Assembly: GCA_008477525.1 (NCBI GenBank)
Contig: SPDT01000003.1
Coordinates: forward strand, 558,001-622,000
DNA from: Hypomyces perniciosus
Taxonomy: Eukaryota; Ascomycota; Sordariomycetes; Hypocreales; Hypocreaceae
Length of the DNA: 64,000 nucleotides
Direction: 5' to 3'
Shown piece by piece: positions 35,776 to 46,507 of this stretch. The position numbers and the translations under genes are program-made. Each line of letters begins with the position of its first letter. The first letter of the stretch is position 1. The notes below the pieces were generated by a model. That model was not told the origin of the DNA. It did no database searches and was given only the letters and a program-made list of their open reading frames with translations.

Positions 35776-37687
35776 TTAATTGAAGTATTAATAATTAATT
35801 ATAGTAATTATTTATTTATTTAAAATATTTTTATTTTTATTTAACTTTATATAATTAAAGTTTAAGTTTTATTTTATTAAATTGTTTAAGTATAGCAAAT
35901 ACCTATTTGCTTTATTTTCTTTAAAAATACTTTTAAAAGTTAAAGATTTAAGTTTTAATTAATATCCCGTTTAATTTATTATAAATACTATTTACTTTTA
36001 TCTTTATACGATTTATAAATAAAATAGCTCTTATTATAATATATGGTTTAATTAAATAATATATAATTAATAATTTTTAAAATTATCTTAACTTTTTATT
36101 TAGGTTTTAATGTAAGTTTTTAACGTTAATTAATTCTTGGCTTTTATAAAGCTTTATAGTTTTTTAAAAAGTATTTTAATTTATTATAGTTATATTAAAT
36201 AACTTTTACTTTTCCCTTTTAAATAATATTTAAATTTATTTAATTAAATCTTTTATTATTAAAGTTAATAATATATTTTTATTACTTTTTACTTTAATTT
36301 ATATATATTTAATATTTATATATTTATTTAAATTATTATCTTTTTTTTATATGTAAATAAAGTTAATAAAGTAAATTATTTATATTTATATATTTTTTAA
36401 TCAATTTAATAATACCTTTATTATAAAAGAATTTATAGGCTTTTTTTTAACATTTAAGTTAAATCTATTATAAAAGTATCTAATAAAAGTAAAGTTTTTG
36501 TATGTAATTTTAAAATTATAATTTTTAAAATATATAGTATAATTTAAAAAATTTTTAAATTAAGTTTATAAATTCTTTTTTATAGTATATTTTTTATTAA
36601 TATTATTAATAATATTCTTTAACTTTTCTTCAAACTAATTATAGTTAATAAATATAATTTATATATATTTATTAATATTAGCTTTATTATTAAAAAATTC
36701 CCTTTAAAGAAATTTAAACTACTTTAAAGTATTCTTTTTAAATTATTTAACAGTTAAAAAAACTTTATTAATTTTTATATTAAATTTAATTAAAAAGTAA
36801 ATAAAATAGTTATATAATTAAATAAAAAATAATTAAAGTATTATAGTATTTTTATGAAAGTATTTAAAACGTTATATTTTAAATAACTCTTTTAAGTCCT
36901 TTAAAGATTAATTCCTTTTAAAGTTTAATATAAAGTTTAAAGCAGGTATAGGTAATATTTAATTTTATAAATCTATAATAGCTATTTACTATTAGTAAAT
37001 TATTTATTAAAGTCTAGCGTTTTTAATAATTAAATATTAATAGTATTATTTCTATTTTATATAGTTAACGTTTATATATTAAAAAGCTTTTTTTATATAA
37101 ATATAAAGTTATTTTATTTTATTAACTTTATTTTTATTTTTACTTTTATTTATATTATTATTTCTATTATAGTTTTATTCTTAATAATAAAGTAAAGTAA
37201 AAAGTAAAGTATTAGGATTATTAACAAAGGATATTATAGCGGATATATTTGCAATATTATTTAAAAGTTTTAGTAGCTTTTTAAATAAAAGTTATTAATA
37301 TATAATAATCTATATTCATTTTTAAAGGTAAACTAAGGTTTATAGGTTTATATTAATAGAAAGGTTAAAGATAAATATTAAATAGGGTAATATAGTTATA
37401 ATTTTATAAAATAAGTTATTCTAGTAAATACAATTAATTAATAATTATTTAAATAACTATACTTAACAATTATAACTTATTTAATTTTATATATAAAAGA
37501 GATATATAGTAAATGTACTTAGATTATTTAGATTATAGCGATCTTAGTGATCCTAGATTATAGTTCTATATAGTAATCCTTTCTATAGGATCGCGCTTAT
37601 AGTTGCGATCCGTCGGTGATTGGCCGGAGGCTCCGATGTTCTGCCGTGATCTCGTGACTAGGTCTTCGACATGGTCGGGTCGTGATA
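35776..37687 (-). mobile_element. Truncated D-family element (minus)
   Basis: Reverse complement of D's 5' part: an LTR at 37301-37687, then the internal start TATTAATAAC and decayed gag sequence matching 2643 to about 4800 of D. It ends abruptly at the C junction near 35775. Strongly AT-rich below about 37500. Confidence 0.75.
37301..37687 (-). repeat. 5' LTR of the minus D fragment
   Basis: On the minus strand it starts TATCACGACCCGACC at 37687 and ends GATTATTATA at 37301. R-U5 matches the other D LTRs. The U3 half is GC-balanced and different from both LTRs at 2287 and 10019. Confidence 0.75.
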
Positions 37688-38155
37688 GTTACTAAGTTTA
37701 AGCAGCGACTTAGTCAAACAGCTCTTCTTATTGATTGGTTGTCCTAGGCCAGTGGTTCTTCTATAGTATGTCAGTCGGCAGGTCGCTATAGCCTGTTCAA
37801 CCGGCCATATAACCAGGATCGTGACAGGAATTGAGATAACCCTCGCGCCGGCCTTTAAGCAACTGTTTAAGAAATAATACTGTTTCGCGGCCTGACCAAC
37901 GACCACCGACAAATTGATTGTTTTTTTTTCTCGGTTTAGGCCTAGGTTTAGGGGCAATTTCATTGCCTAAAGTGGCTGGAGACCTATCTATAGCCAATTG
38001 ACTCATATTGACATCAAAAATAGGGCAATTAGCATACAATTTGAAGTCCTCTTTATTCCAATAGAGTTGAAAATCTCTATTAATCTCTCCTAAACGCAAT
38101 GTCCGACTCCAAAGGCGGTGTGCCTGTTGAATTAAAGTGGAATAGCGTTGCAAAG
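37688..38155 (-). pseudogene. Unidentified minus-strand frame, possibly transposon-derived
   Basis: A frame running from about 38189 (after a TAG) to 37797 encodes roughly 130 residues: a YSTLIQQAHRLWSRTLRLG segment, then NRDFQLYWNKEDFKLYANC, and a proline/lysine tract PKPRPKPRKKNNQ before GGRWSGRE. No ATG lies at its head and no family is recognised. A TGTCACGATCC LTR-like start is present on the minus strand at 37829, so mobile-element origin is plausible. An overlapping 101-codon frame (37658-37963) is probably a shadow. Confidence 0.3.
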
Positions 38156-38823
38156 TGGGTGTGTGGGACGGTATGAAAGAATTGGCCCACTATTTTCATA
38201 AGGTGGAAGTCTCTTTTTATATCTATAGGCCAATTTGGCAAATCTTACGTATCAGGGCCTTAGTGATCCCTGATGATCTAATACTAATTAGTCTATTGGT
38301 CCATGGTGACCCCGCGGTACGTACCGTACAGGTTGACTTTTATAGTGATCGTGACAAATCCTAACCATTGAATATATGCGACAACGTCTATTTACTGACT
38401 ATGTAAGCTCGAAGTGGTGGATTAAGCTAGATCGACCTGGAATCATATAGCGTGATTCCTTATCAGAAGCCATTCCTTATCCAATATTGGATTTCAGCTT
38501 TGCCCTAGGTTATGGAACATCTCTCTTCACCTACCCTCTTTTTGGCTAGATTCTATTCGCTGGCGTTCCTGATGAACTAAAGGCGCTGTCCAACTCGCGG
38601 GCTTGAGAGCTTTTGCTGTAAGCGGTTGAAATGTCGTTGACATATCTAGACCCCATAGGCTCAACGATTGCGTTGACCGATGAAGCTCCACGGTTGCGAC
38701 CTATCTTATTGCAGTACTTGCAATATTATATATATGTCACGTGAAGATCAGAGAAACGAATTTGGAATATCCTCAATGTGATTGGGCGCCATTGGTTGAA
38801 CCCGCGTTGCCGCTGACTCGTAT
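38156..38823. promoter_or_regulatory. Distal upstream region of the catalase gene
   Basis: GC-balanced, non-RIP DNA with no convincing gene. Contains a 12 bp palindrome CGGTACGTACCG near 38316 and TATATATATGTCACGTGA near 38730-38747 (an E-box-like CACGTG). An inverted CCAAT box (ATTGG) lies near 38790. Regulatory roles are inferred from position. Confidence 0.35.
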
Positions 38824-39119
38824 CTGGCTGGTAGAATGCCTTTCGGGATAATGTACCAGAAATCTCCGATTGGCTTAGCGCGGCATACTTACTTTAGTTA
38901 ATCAATTCTATATACGGAGTACACAGATTTGGAATTACGGAACATCGGCAACATGTTTGCTGACGCACTGGCTGGTAGAATGCCTTTCGGGATATTGTAC
39001 CAGAAATCTCCGATTGGCTTAGCGCGGCATACTTACTTTAGTTAATCAATTCTATATACGGAGTACACAGATTTGGAATTACGGAACATCGGCAACATGT
39101 TTGCTGACGCACTGGCTGG
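38824..39119 (+). repeat. 144 bp tandem duplication in the catalase upstream region
   Basis: Unit 1 is 38824-38967 and unit 2 is 38968-39111, followed by a further 8 bp CTGGCTGG (39112-39119). By eye the units differ at a single base (GATAATG against GATATTG). Each carries an inverted CCAAT box (38869-38873, 39013-39017). The end of unit 2 is 160 bp from the catalase ATG. Confidence 0.97.
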
Positions 39120-39271
39120 AAACAATTGATAGATTTCGGTCCTGAGCCGTAAAGCAGCCAGGCGATCCCTCTGTAAATATCAGTCGTTTCCAGCTTCTAT
39201 TTCTGCATGTCCCAAATCCGAACCCGTCAATGTGGACAAGTTTCAGTTATAGTAACTTCATTTGTTGAAAT

Positions 39272-41690
39272 ATGCGCCTGTCAAAAATCGTGAGTGCTTC
39301 GCTCACCGCAGCGAGCCTGGTCGCCGGACAGGACATCAAGGTATTATTATCTCGTTCTAAAGGCTCCCTGAACCTTAGAAAAAATGACGTCTGACGATGG
39401 TATAACAACAGAGGCAACAACTAGAAGATGCTAGCGTGGATACATCTGGAACAACTGAAACAACAGACACTGGTGTGAAAGTAAACACAAGTGACTCGCT
39501 TCGCGTTGGACGCCGCGGATATGTGCTTCTTGAAGACACTGCCGTCCGGAAGAAGCTGCTGCATTTCGACAGAGAACGTGTCCCAGAGCGCGTTGTTCAT
39601 GCCCTGGGTCACGGAGCCTACGGCACGTTCGAATCTTATGGGGACTGGAGCAACTTGACGACGGCATGCTGGTTACAGAAGAATGCAAGAGCTGATACCT
39701 TCACTCGCTTCAGTGTCGTTGTTGCTTCCACTGGAGGGAGCGAAGCTGGCAGAGACACCCATGGGTTCGCCACGAAGATCTACAGCCAGTGCGGGAACCA
39801 AGACTTGGTGGGAAACCATCTGTCGAGTTTCTTCATTAACGATGGGGCTCTGTTTCCCGACTTGGTCCACGCTGTCAAGTTTGAGCCGGACAAGGGTTTC
39901 CCAACAGGTAAATGAGAACTCACGTTGTTTTCCCCTCTCCCTATGATGGCCGTTTGCTTGCGTGTGTGAGATGTCTTAATAACGAACTGCGCAGGTGGCA
40001 CTGCCCATGACACGGCTTATGACTTCTTCACCCGGAGGACCGAGGGAATGTTCCAGCTAATGAATGTCTTGACCGACCTTGGCATTCCGCGAGACGCGAG
40101 ACATATCTCCGGAAATGGTGTACATACCTACCGATTCATCAATGCTAAGGGCGAGTCTCGACTGTTTAAGTGGTATGAGCAAACACAAAAACTATGTAAA
40201 TTACCCAGATCTTTGCTCATACGACAGTTTTACAGGTACTGGCTACCAACGCTGGGTCACCGCTCCTTGGTGTATGACGAGGCAACCAAAATTGCTGGGA
40301 AGAACAACAACTTCCAGAGAATCGATCTTTTCAAATCGATCGAAGCTGGGCTTTTCCCACAGTGGGAGTTTGCTGTGCAGCTGTTCCCCGATGACGGAAG
40401 CTACATGTACAAGGGCATCGACCTGCTTGACCCCACATTGATCGTGCCCTTCGAGATGAAGTGAGTCATGGGCTGCATTCGTTGAAAATCTAGCATTCAT
40501 CCCCATCTGACACTGCAATTAGCCAGCCGATTAAATTGGGCAAGTTGACTCTTAACCGGAATCCGTCGAATTTCTTCGCAGAGTCAGAGGCAGTCTCTTT
40601 TGCACCGTCCAATGTCGTTGACGGCATCACGTTCGTTCCTGATGCCCTGCTACAGTGGCGTCTCATGTCCTACGACGATACCTCCACACATCGCCACAAC
40701 AGCCCGAATGGCTACCTGCTGCCCGTAAACCGCGCCATTGCCCCTGTGAATAACAACTACCGTGACGGCTACATGCAGCCCTTGATATTCAAAGGTTTTT
40801 CTGCCTCATCTCCCAACAACCTCAATGGCGTGGCCAACGCAAACGCCCGCGACGCCCTCGCCTACACAGGCTCCAAGACTGAAGTCCTGAACGGACCCAT
40901 CGGCCGTTACGAGGTCATGAATGACAAGTTCGGCCAAGCCCGCACGTTCTGGCGGGGATTGGATCAATACGCTCAGCAACACGCCGTTGATGCCTATCGG
41001 TTCGAAGTGGGCCACACCTCGGCTCCCGTCCAGGCCGAGTTTATCAAGGTGCTGAACAAGATTGACAATTGTCTTGCGCGCCGGGTTGCGTTCGGCATTG
41101 GTGCAGACATGCCTGAGAAGGGATCCGGACCGACTGGCAACAGCTCCACCCCGTCTTTCCCATCACTATACCCCCTTTCTGCAAACATGGAACCAAACAA
41201 AAGCAATGAGGGTCTGGTTATCGGTATCCTTGCAGACGACGACCTTCTATCACCAACTGACCTTAGAGGCATTTTACCTGAGCTCCAGGCTCAGAAAGTT
41301 CTCTATGAGATTATTGCGCCACGTATGGGAACTCTGAAGTCGGGTGTATGGGCGAACCAATCGTTTGTCACAACTAGTTCCATTTTCTACGATGCCATTA
41401 TCGTCGGCTCGACGAACAACATCACCTCCAAGAGCTCGCCAGCGATGGCGGATTTCGTAATGACTGAGCAACTACAGTTTTTGGCCGAAGCCTATTCCCA
41501 TGGGAAGGCCCTTGGGGCCATTGGCAATGGATCAAACCTGCTAGAGCGCTTAGGTTATTCAGCTAGTGATGGGATGGGCATATTTAAGGGAGTGGCTTCG
41601 GATATTACTACAATGGTTTTGAAAGCACTGTCAGGCCCAGTGCGATTCCCAAACCGATTCCCTGTTGATGACCCTAGCATCTGCTATTAG
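39272..41690 (+). CDS. Secreted large-subunit catalase
   Basis: Five exons (39272-39340, 39412-39907, 39995-40172, 40236-40460, 40523-41690), all with GT-AG introns of 71, 87, 63 and 62 bp, give 711 residues, the normal size for clade 2 fungal catalases. Catalases convert hydrogen peroxide to water and oxygen with heme. Signal peptide: about residues 1-19 (MRLSKIVSASLTAASLVAG), so secretion or wall localisation is expected. Catalytic His86 sits in RVVHALG, Ser124 in RFS and Asn158 in LVGNH. The heme-ligand Tyr373 is in RLMSYDDT, with Arg369 beside it. The C-terminal flavodoxin/DJ-1-like domain spans about 552-711. Unusual residues: VHALGHGAYG and LVGNHLSSFF depart from the usual VHARG and VGNN, so this is a divergent paralogue. 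The third intron is 63 bp with no in-frame stop and is easily missed. The gene is GC-normal and unmutated between RIP-decayed blocks. Confidence 0.93.
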
Positions 41691-41902
41691 GGCAGAAGAG
41701 CTCTATATCAAATGCTTAATGTTAGCCTCGCTAGCTAGAACACTGTCTGTCGTTAGACCTGGTACATAGGCGGTGGAGATTACTCTATATAAGGCTAGGC
41801 TTTTATAAGCCTAGCTATAGAATAAAGACATCGTCTTTAACTTAGCAATAGTTTTTCTTTCTCTTTAAGTTTAAGTTTTAAATATAAGTTTATTTATATT
41901 AA
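41691..41902. other. Catalase 3' flank
   Basis: Contains AATAAA at about 41821-41826, a candidate polyadenylation signal 130 bp after the stop. Just upstream is a perfect hairpin, TAGGCTT/AAGCCTA (about 41792-41809). No gene. Confidence 0.5.
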
Positions 41903-43098
41903 TATTAAGAGACCGGAAGCTCTAGGGCTCTTGTAATAATATATAGGCTAGAATATATATATAAGCGTAACTATAGTCCCTAAAGATATAAAACTTTAGA
42001 GACCAGTAAAGTACTACTGTTACACTTAACTATTAATTTCTGGCTTATTACCTATTTATTAGTATCTATTTCTTTTTAAAATAACTGCCCTTTAACCTCC
42101 TTTACTTTTACTTAAAGTTACAGCCTTTTATTTAATTTATTTATTTTAAAAAAGTCTTTAATATATTAATCTTTTATTATCTTTAATAAAGGTAAAAAGA
42201 TTATTAAAGTTAAAGATACCTTTAATAGTAACTAATTAGTTTATTTTTAATAAAAAGGCTATATTTTAAATATAAAGACTTTTAAGCTACTTTTTTAAAT
42301 TATTAATTAAACCTTTTAAATAATATTTTACTTACAGAAAAAGAACTTAATATTTATATTTAATAAATAAAAGATAAATAATAAATGTATTTAAAAAGGA
42401 AATATTGAAAATAAATTTTATTAATAGTTTAAAAATAATAATTATTTAATAATTATAAGATTTTTAATAAAAATATAATAATTTATAGCCTTTAATATAA
42501 TATTTAAAAAATTTTTTATTAATTTATAGCTTTTAAAAAAGCTATATACTTTGTTTAATACTTTTTTAATAAAATTATTATTTAAAGTAAAAATAATAGT
42601 TTAAAGTTAAAGAATAAATAAAAATAAAACCTAAATTAATATAAAAATAAAAGTTAAAATTTATATTAATATTAATATAAGGGCTATAAAATTAATTTTT
42701 ATTTAATTAAAAGTCTATTAAAGTTAAAGATTTAAAATAATAATAGCTAAATTAATTAAAGTATTAAATAACTATATTATAATAGTATTTTAACCCTTTA
42801 ACTATACTTTTATTATTTTAATAAAAGCCTTTTATATTTAAAGCTTTTATTTTATATTTTATATTTAAATATATATGTCCCTTTACTATTAAAAAAAGTT
42901 ATTATTTTCATTAAAGAAATAAAGCTGTTAAAAGCTTTAATAGGTTAATTTATATTATTAATCTTAAACCTCTATTTTATAAAAATAGGAAATATATTAT
43001 ATAATATATAAAAAACTTAATAATAAAATAAATAATTAAATTATATTTAATTTAATACTAAAAAAACTCTAATATATTTAATAAGATATAGCTATTAT
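41903..43098 (+). mobile_element. 5' fragment of a G-family element
   Basis: An LTR (41903-42163, 261 bp) and about 930 bp of internal sequence match the start of G (47006 onward). RIP-decayed. The element breaks off near 43093, where E copy 3 is inserted and a decayed E fragment follows. Confidence 0.75.
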
Positions 43099-43679
43099 TG
43101 TTAAAATAACGAGGTTATACTGAACCTCATTTATGTATAGCTTCTAGGAAGCTGCATCCAACGCAGCAATGAGGAAACGACTAAGAGTCTAGTTGGGTTA
43201 ACAATGGATGAACAATTGAATTGTAACTGAACTAATAGCTAGAAAGCTATAGAATATCTAGTGATGTGCGGCTGGTGTAGAAGTGATTGTATAAACAATA
43301 GCTTTGTCTTCTACAATAGTCCTCCGACTAGATAATAGGAATGCGGCGGCAGAATTGGGTTTGTGGCCCCATTCCTATTTTCCGCAAAATTCATTTATAT
43401 GGGAAATCGTCCAAATCGACTCACGGCCATACAAACGGGAAACCATTTTGGTCAGATTTTTCACAATAGCCATTGTAGCCATTGTATTGAGTCTAGGGTA
43501 GGCGGGGTAGCTGGTCCTAGCTCAATTGTTATCGTTGAAGATAACAGAAATTTCCTGACTTACACCAAAGTTCCTCCAGGAACTCGGTCCTAGCGTCGGG
43601 CCTAATTCCGGGTCTAGCCAGAATAGGAAGGTTACCCAAATACACTGAAATCTTTACTTTTTAGCCCTCCTTTTTAACA
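43099..43679 (+). repeat. E element copy 3 (581 bp, plus)
   Basis: TGTTAAAATAACGAGG...CCTTTTTAACA with a perfect ATTAT duplication (43094-43098, 43680-43684). GC-balanced, with about the same length and sequence as copies 1 and 2. Confidence 0.92.
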
Positions 43680-43684
43680 ATTAT

Positions 43685-44081
43685 AAAAGTAATCATAAAA
43701 TAATACTTTATTGTTTATAATAGTCCTTCACCTTATTAATAGGTATATAATAATAAAATTAGGTTTATAGCTATATTTTTATTTTCTATAAAATCTATTT
43801 ATATATAAAATCGCTTAAATTAACTTATAGCTATATAAATAGGAAACCATTTTAATTAGATTTTTTATAATGCTTATTATAAGTATTATATTAAGTTTAA
43901 GGTAAATAAAGTAATTGGTTTTAGTTTAATTATTATTGTTAAAGATAAAAGAGAATTCCTAACTTATATTAAAGTTCCTTTAAAACTTAGTCTTAGTATT
44001 AGGCCTAACTCTAGGTCTAGCTATAATAGGAAGGTTATTTAAATACACTAAAATCCTTGCTTTTTGGCCCTCCTTTTAATA
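43685..44081 (+). repeat. Decayed 5'-truncated E element
   Basis: Aligns with E from about base 185 to its end (GCTTTTTGGCCCTCCTTTTAATA), with many C-to-T and G-to-A changes. It directly abuts a D-family R-U5 sequence in TATATA, the same kind of target used by E copy 2. Confidence 0.7.
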
Positions 44082-44270
44082 TATATAACTAGCTTATTAC
44101 TTATTTGGCATAGTTATTTAAATAATTATTAATAAATTGCATTTACTAAAACCGCTTATTTTATAGAATTATAATTATATTACCTTATTTAATATTTATC
44201 TTTAACCTCTTTATTAATACAAACCTATAAACCTTGGTTTGTCCCTTAACAATCCACCTAGATTATTACA
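44082..44270 (+). repeat. D-family LTR, R-U5 part only
   Basis: Matches 2455-2642 and 10216-10403, from TATATATAACTAGC to GATTATTACA. The U3 is absent, replaced by the decayed E sequence. Confidence 0.7.
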
Positions 44271-44428
44271 CTTTTCCCCTTTATTTCCTTTTTCTTTTGT
44301 TTTTCCTTTATTTCTTTTACTAATCCCTAGTCTTTCGTATTAATCTTAATAATATAATCCTGCTAAACTAAATTAAAGTAACCTGCCCTAAATCTTTTTA
44401 AACCTATAGTAAAGTTTAAAGGGAATTT
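44271..44428. other. Pyrimidine-rich spacer
   Basis: A T/C-rich stretch (CTTTTCCCCTTTATTTCC...), then AT-rich DNA that continues on the other side of the C-family LTR at 44834. No gene. Confidence 0.4.
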
Positions 44429-44831
44429 TGTCGAGGGGGGATTGGCACTCCAAAACACACACACAACACACACACACACCCACACACAACGACTGGTATC
44501 GAGCGCGGGAACCGCGCTCCTGACACAACCACCAAGCGGCGATTGAGTAATATAGGGACTAAAAGATACTGCAGATCATTTGATCATGATGCCAGCAGCC
44601 AAAAGCAACCAACGGTTACCTTCATACGCCTCAGCGGCTGTGTTCTCACAGGTGGGGTTATGTGTTGAAGGGGGAAGAAGGTTGCCCTTTATTAAACTAG
44701 GTCTATCTGTATATCTTTATACTCCCGTGCTTTCCTAATCCAGTAACTGCTTAAATAAGCGGCCAACCTTTCTCGGGTAAGCTAAAAGAAAAAGAAAGCG
44801 GGTGCGTTGGGCATGTCAGTTACCCCCGACA
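44429..44831 (-). repeat. C-family solo LTR (403 bp, minus), 4 bp target duplication
   Basis: On the minus strand: TGTCGGGGGTAACTGACATGCCC...TGCCAATCCCCCCTCGACA. It matches 58429-58832 but is GC-normal. If the termini are TTTGTCG...CGACAAA (44427-44833), the flanks are a 4 bp duplication GAAT (44423-44426, 44834-44837). Flanking host sequence is continuous across it. It carries a CA-rich microsatellite at about 44452-44497. Confidence 0.88.
44452..44497 (+). repeat. CA-rich microsatellite inside the solo LTR
   Basis: Interrupted ACACAC repeat; absent from the C LTRs at 15004 and 58429. Confidence 0.85.
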
Positions 44832-44833
44832 AA

Positions 44834-45861
44834 GAATATCTAAACTCTCTTTTCTGCTTATTTTATAGCTTTTATTAACTTAATTTAATTACTATAAATA
44901 ACTTTAATACTAGATTTTAATCTATATAGGTTATATCGCCTATATTTTATTAGCCTATTTAATTATTTAAGGTATAGCCTTTAAAAAACTGCAGCAGTAT
45001 ATAATTATAGTAAGATTATATAAGTAACTTTAAAAAGAATTTCCAAGCTAAAGCCTAAAAAGCTATTTAAGTTTATTATATACTAAAAAGGGTTAATTTA
45101 TATTAGTATTCTATTAAAATTACTAATTTAATTAATTGATCTTTATTTCTTTAGTGAATTTTAAAGCGAGTTTTTTATTTTATATAAAGTAAATAAGCTT
45201 AATATATTAAATACCTACTTAAAAGGAACTGTTATTAATTTAAGTTTAGCCGATATAATTAATCTCCCTCCTTTTTATTAAATTAAGTTTAATACTATAT
45301 TTAATATACTAGAGGCTAAATAAATTAATATATATATATATATATAACTAAGTTTTATAAAGTAATTTAAATAAAATATTCTTTAAAAGCTTAAAAAGTT
45401 ATAGTTAAAGCAGTTTAGTTTTAATTGATTTTTAAAAATATTACTACTAATAGCTTTAAGGGATAATAAAGTTATAATAGGCTATTTATTTAAAACAAAA
45501 AAAGCTAATTAATTAGGAAATCCAGGAAAGGAAAATTATAGTTTATATTAACTTTTAGGTTAATAATTCCAGTTAGTTTAATATAAGTAGGCTAAAAAAG
45601 ATAAAGAAAGAAAAGCTTAAATAGATTAACCTATTCAATCCTTTTTACTTTAAAAGCTTACCTCTACTAAAAAAATTAAAGTTAAAAGAGATAATTAAAG
45701 TCAATAAATTTAACTCTCTTTTTTTAATCCGCTTAATTAAATACAGTTAGTTTTACTAAACTAAAGTGTAAAAGTAAAGACGCCTTTATTAAAAGCAAGG
45801 CATATTTTACAACTTATAGGCTTATTTCAACATTCCCCCTTAAATAAACTTTAATTATTAA
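44834..45861. pseudogene. Decayed transposon-like DNA
   Basis: AT-rich sequence with RIP-type composition and fragmentary plus-strand frames. I recognise no specific domain. It ends in the 66 bp repeat at 45767 and then E copy 4. Confidence 0.4.
45767..45832 (+). repeat. 66 bp repeat shared with 4366-4432
   Basis: Starts TGTAAAAGTAAAGACGCC and ends TTATTTCAACA. Second copy of the short repeat seen inside D. Confidence 0.6.
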
Positions 45862-45918
45862 TGTTAAAATAATAAGGCTATACTAAACCTTATTTATGTG
45901 TGGCTTCTAGGAAGCTGC

Positions 45919-46223
45919 TTTGTTGGGAGTAACTAATATGCCTATAACCAGCCTGATTGATCCCGGGAGCTAGGCCTGATTAGGAAGGCTAGAAAAATAG
46001 TCGGAAAACTAGTTAAATTAAGGAAAAAAGGGGTATTAATAGCTAGAATCGCAGCCAAAATAGCTTTCTTTTCTTTTCTTTGTCTTCATCTAGCCTCAAG
46101 TCGGCGATAGACTGCGATAATGATATTTACTTGAATGGCTGATAGCTTTATAGCTCTTATATTAGTCCTAGGGGCCGTTTTCTGTTAGTGTATGTTTAGG
46201 CATATTATTTCCCCCTCGATAAA
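45919..46223 (+). repeat. Divergent C-like LTR inside E copy 4
   Basis: TTTGTTGGGAGTAACTAATATGCC...TTCCCCCTCGATAAA, about 305 bp. The 4 bp duplication CTGC (45915-45918, 46224-46227) interrupts the E sequence at a known position. Only the ends resemble the C LTR; the middle differs. Confidence 0.8.
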
Positions 46224-46282
46224 CTGCACATAACGCAGCAATAAAGAAACAACTAAGAGTCTAGTTAGGTTAACAATAGATA

Positions 46283-46507
46283 TGTAACGGGTGTAGCCTA
46301 ACTGGAAAGCACGCAGTTAGGGCACTTCTGTATTGTCTATCTATAGCTAAGGAAGGAGGCTCTGTACTAGCTATGTATATGTTATATAGTTGTGCGTATA
46401 GGGTTGTGGCCGAGGTGGTTTCCTAATTAGGTAAGCGGTCCAGTATTGGTCGTATTTCCGGATTCGGCGTAGTCGTGATTCCGGGAGATATGGCCTAGCC
46501 TGTGACA
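46283..46507 (+). repeat. F element copy 3 (225 bp, plus)
   Basis: TGTAACGGG...CCTGTGACA with the perfect duplication AGATA (46278-46282, 46508-46512), inside E copy 4. Confidence 0.92.

Noticed and set aside
39431..41471. Numerous 65-138 codon frames on both strands inside the catalase
   Set aside because: Shadows of the GC-rich catalase exons; the five-exon model explains the coding signal and joins in frame.
43363..43593. Second overlapping E frame (FLFSAKFI...NRPNRLTAIQTG), also at 3488-3772 on the minus strand
   Set aside because: GTG-type start in the 43363 copy, different C-termini between copies through a frameshift, and no known domain.
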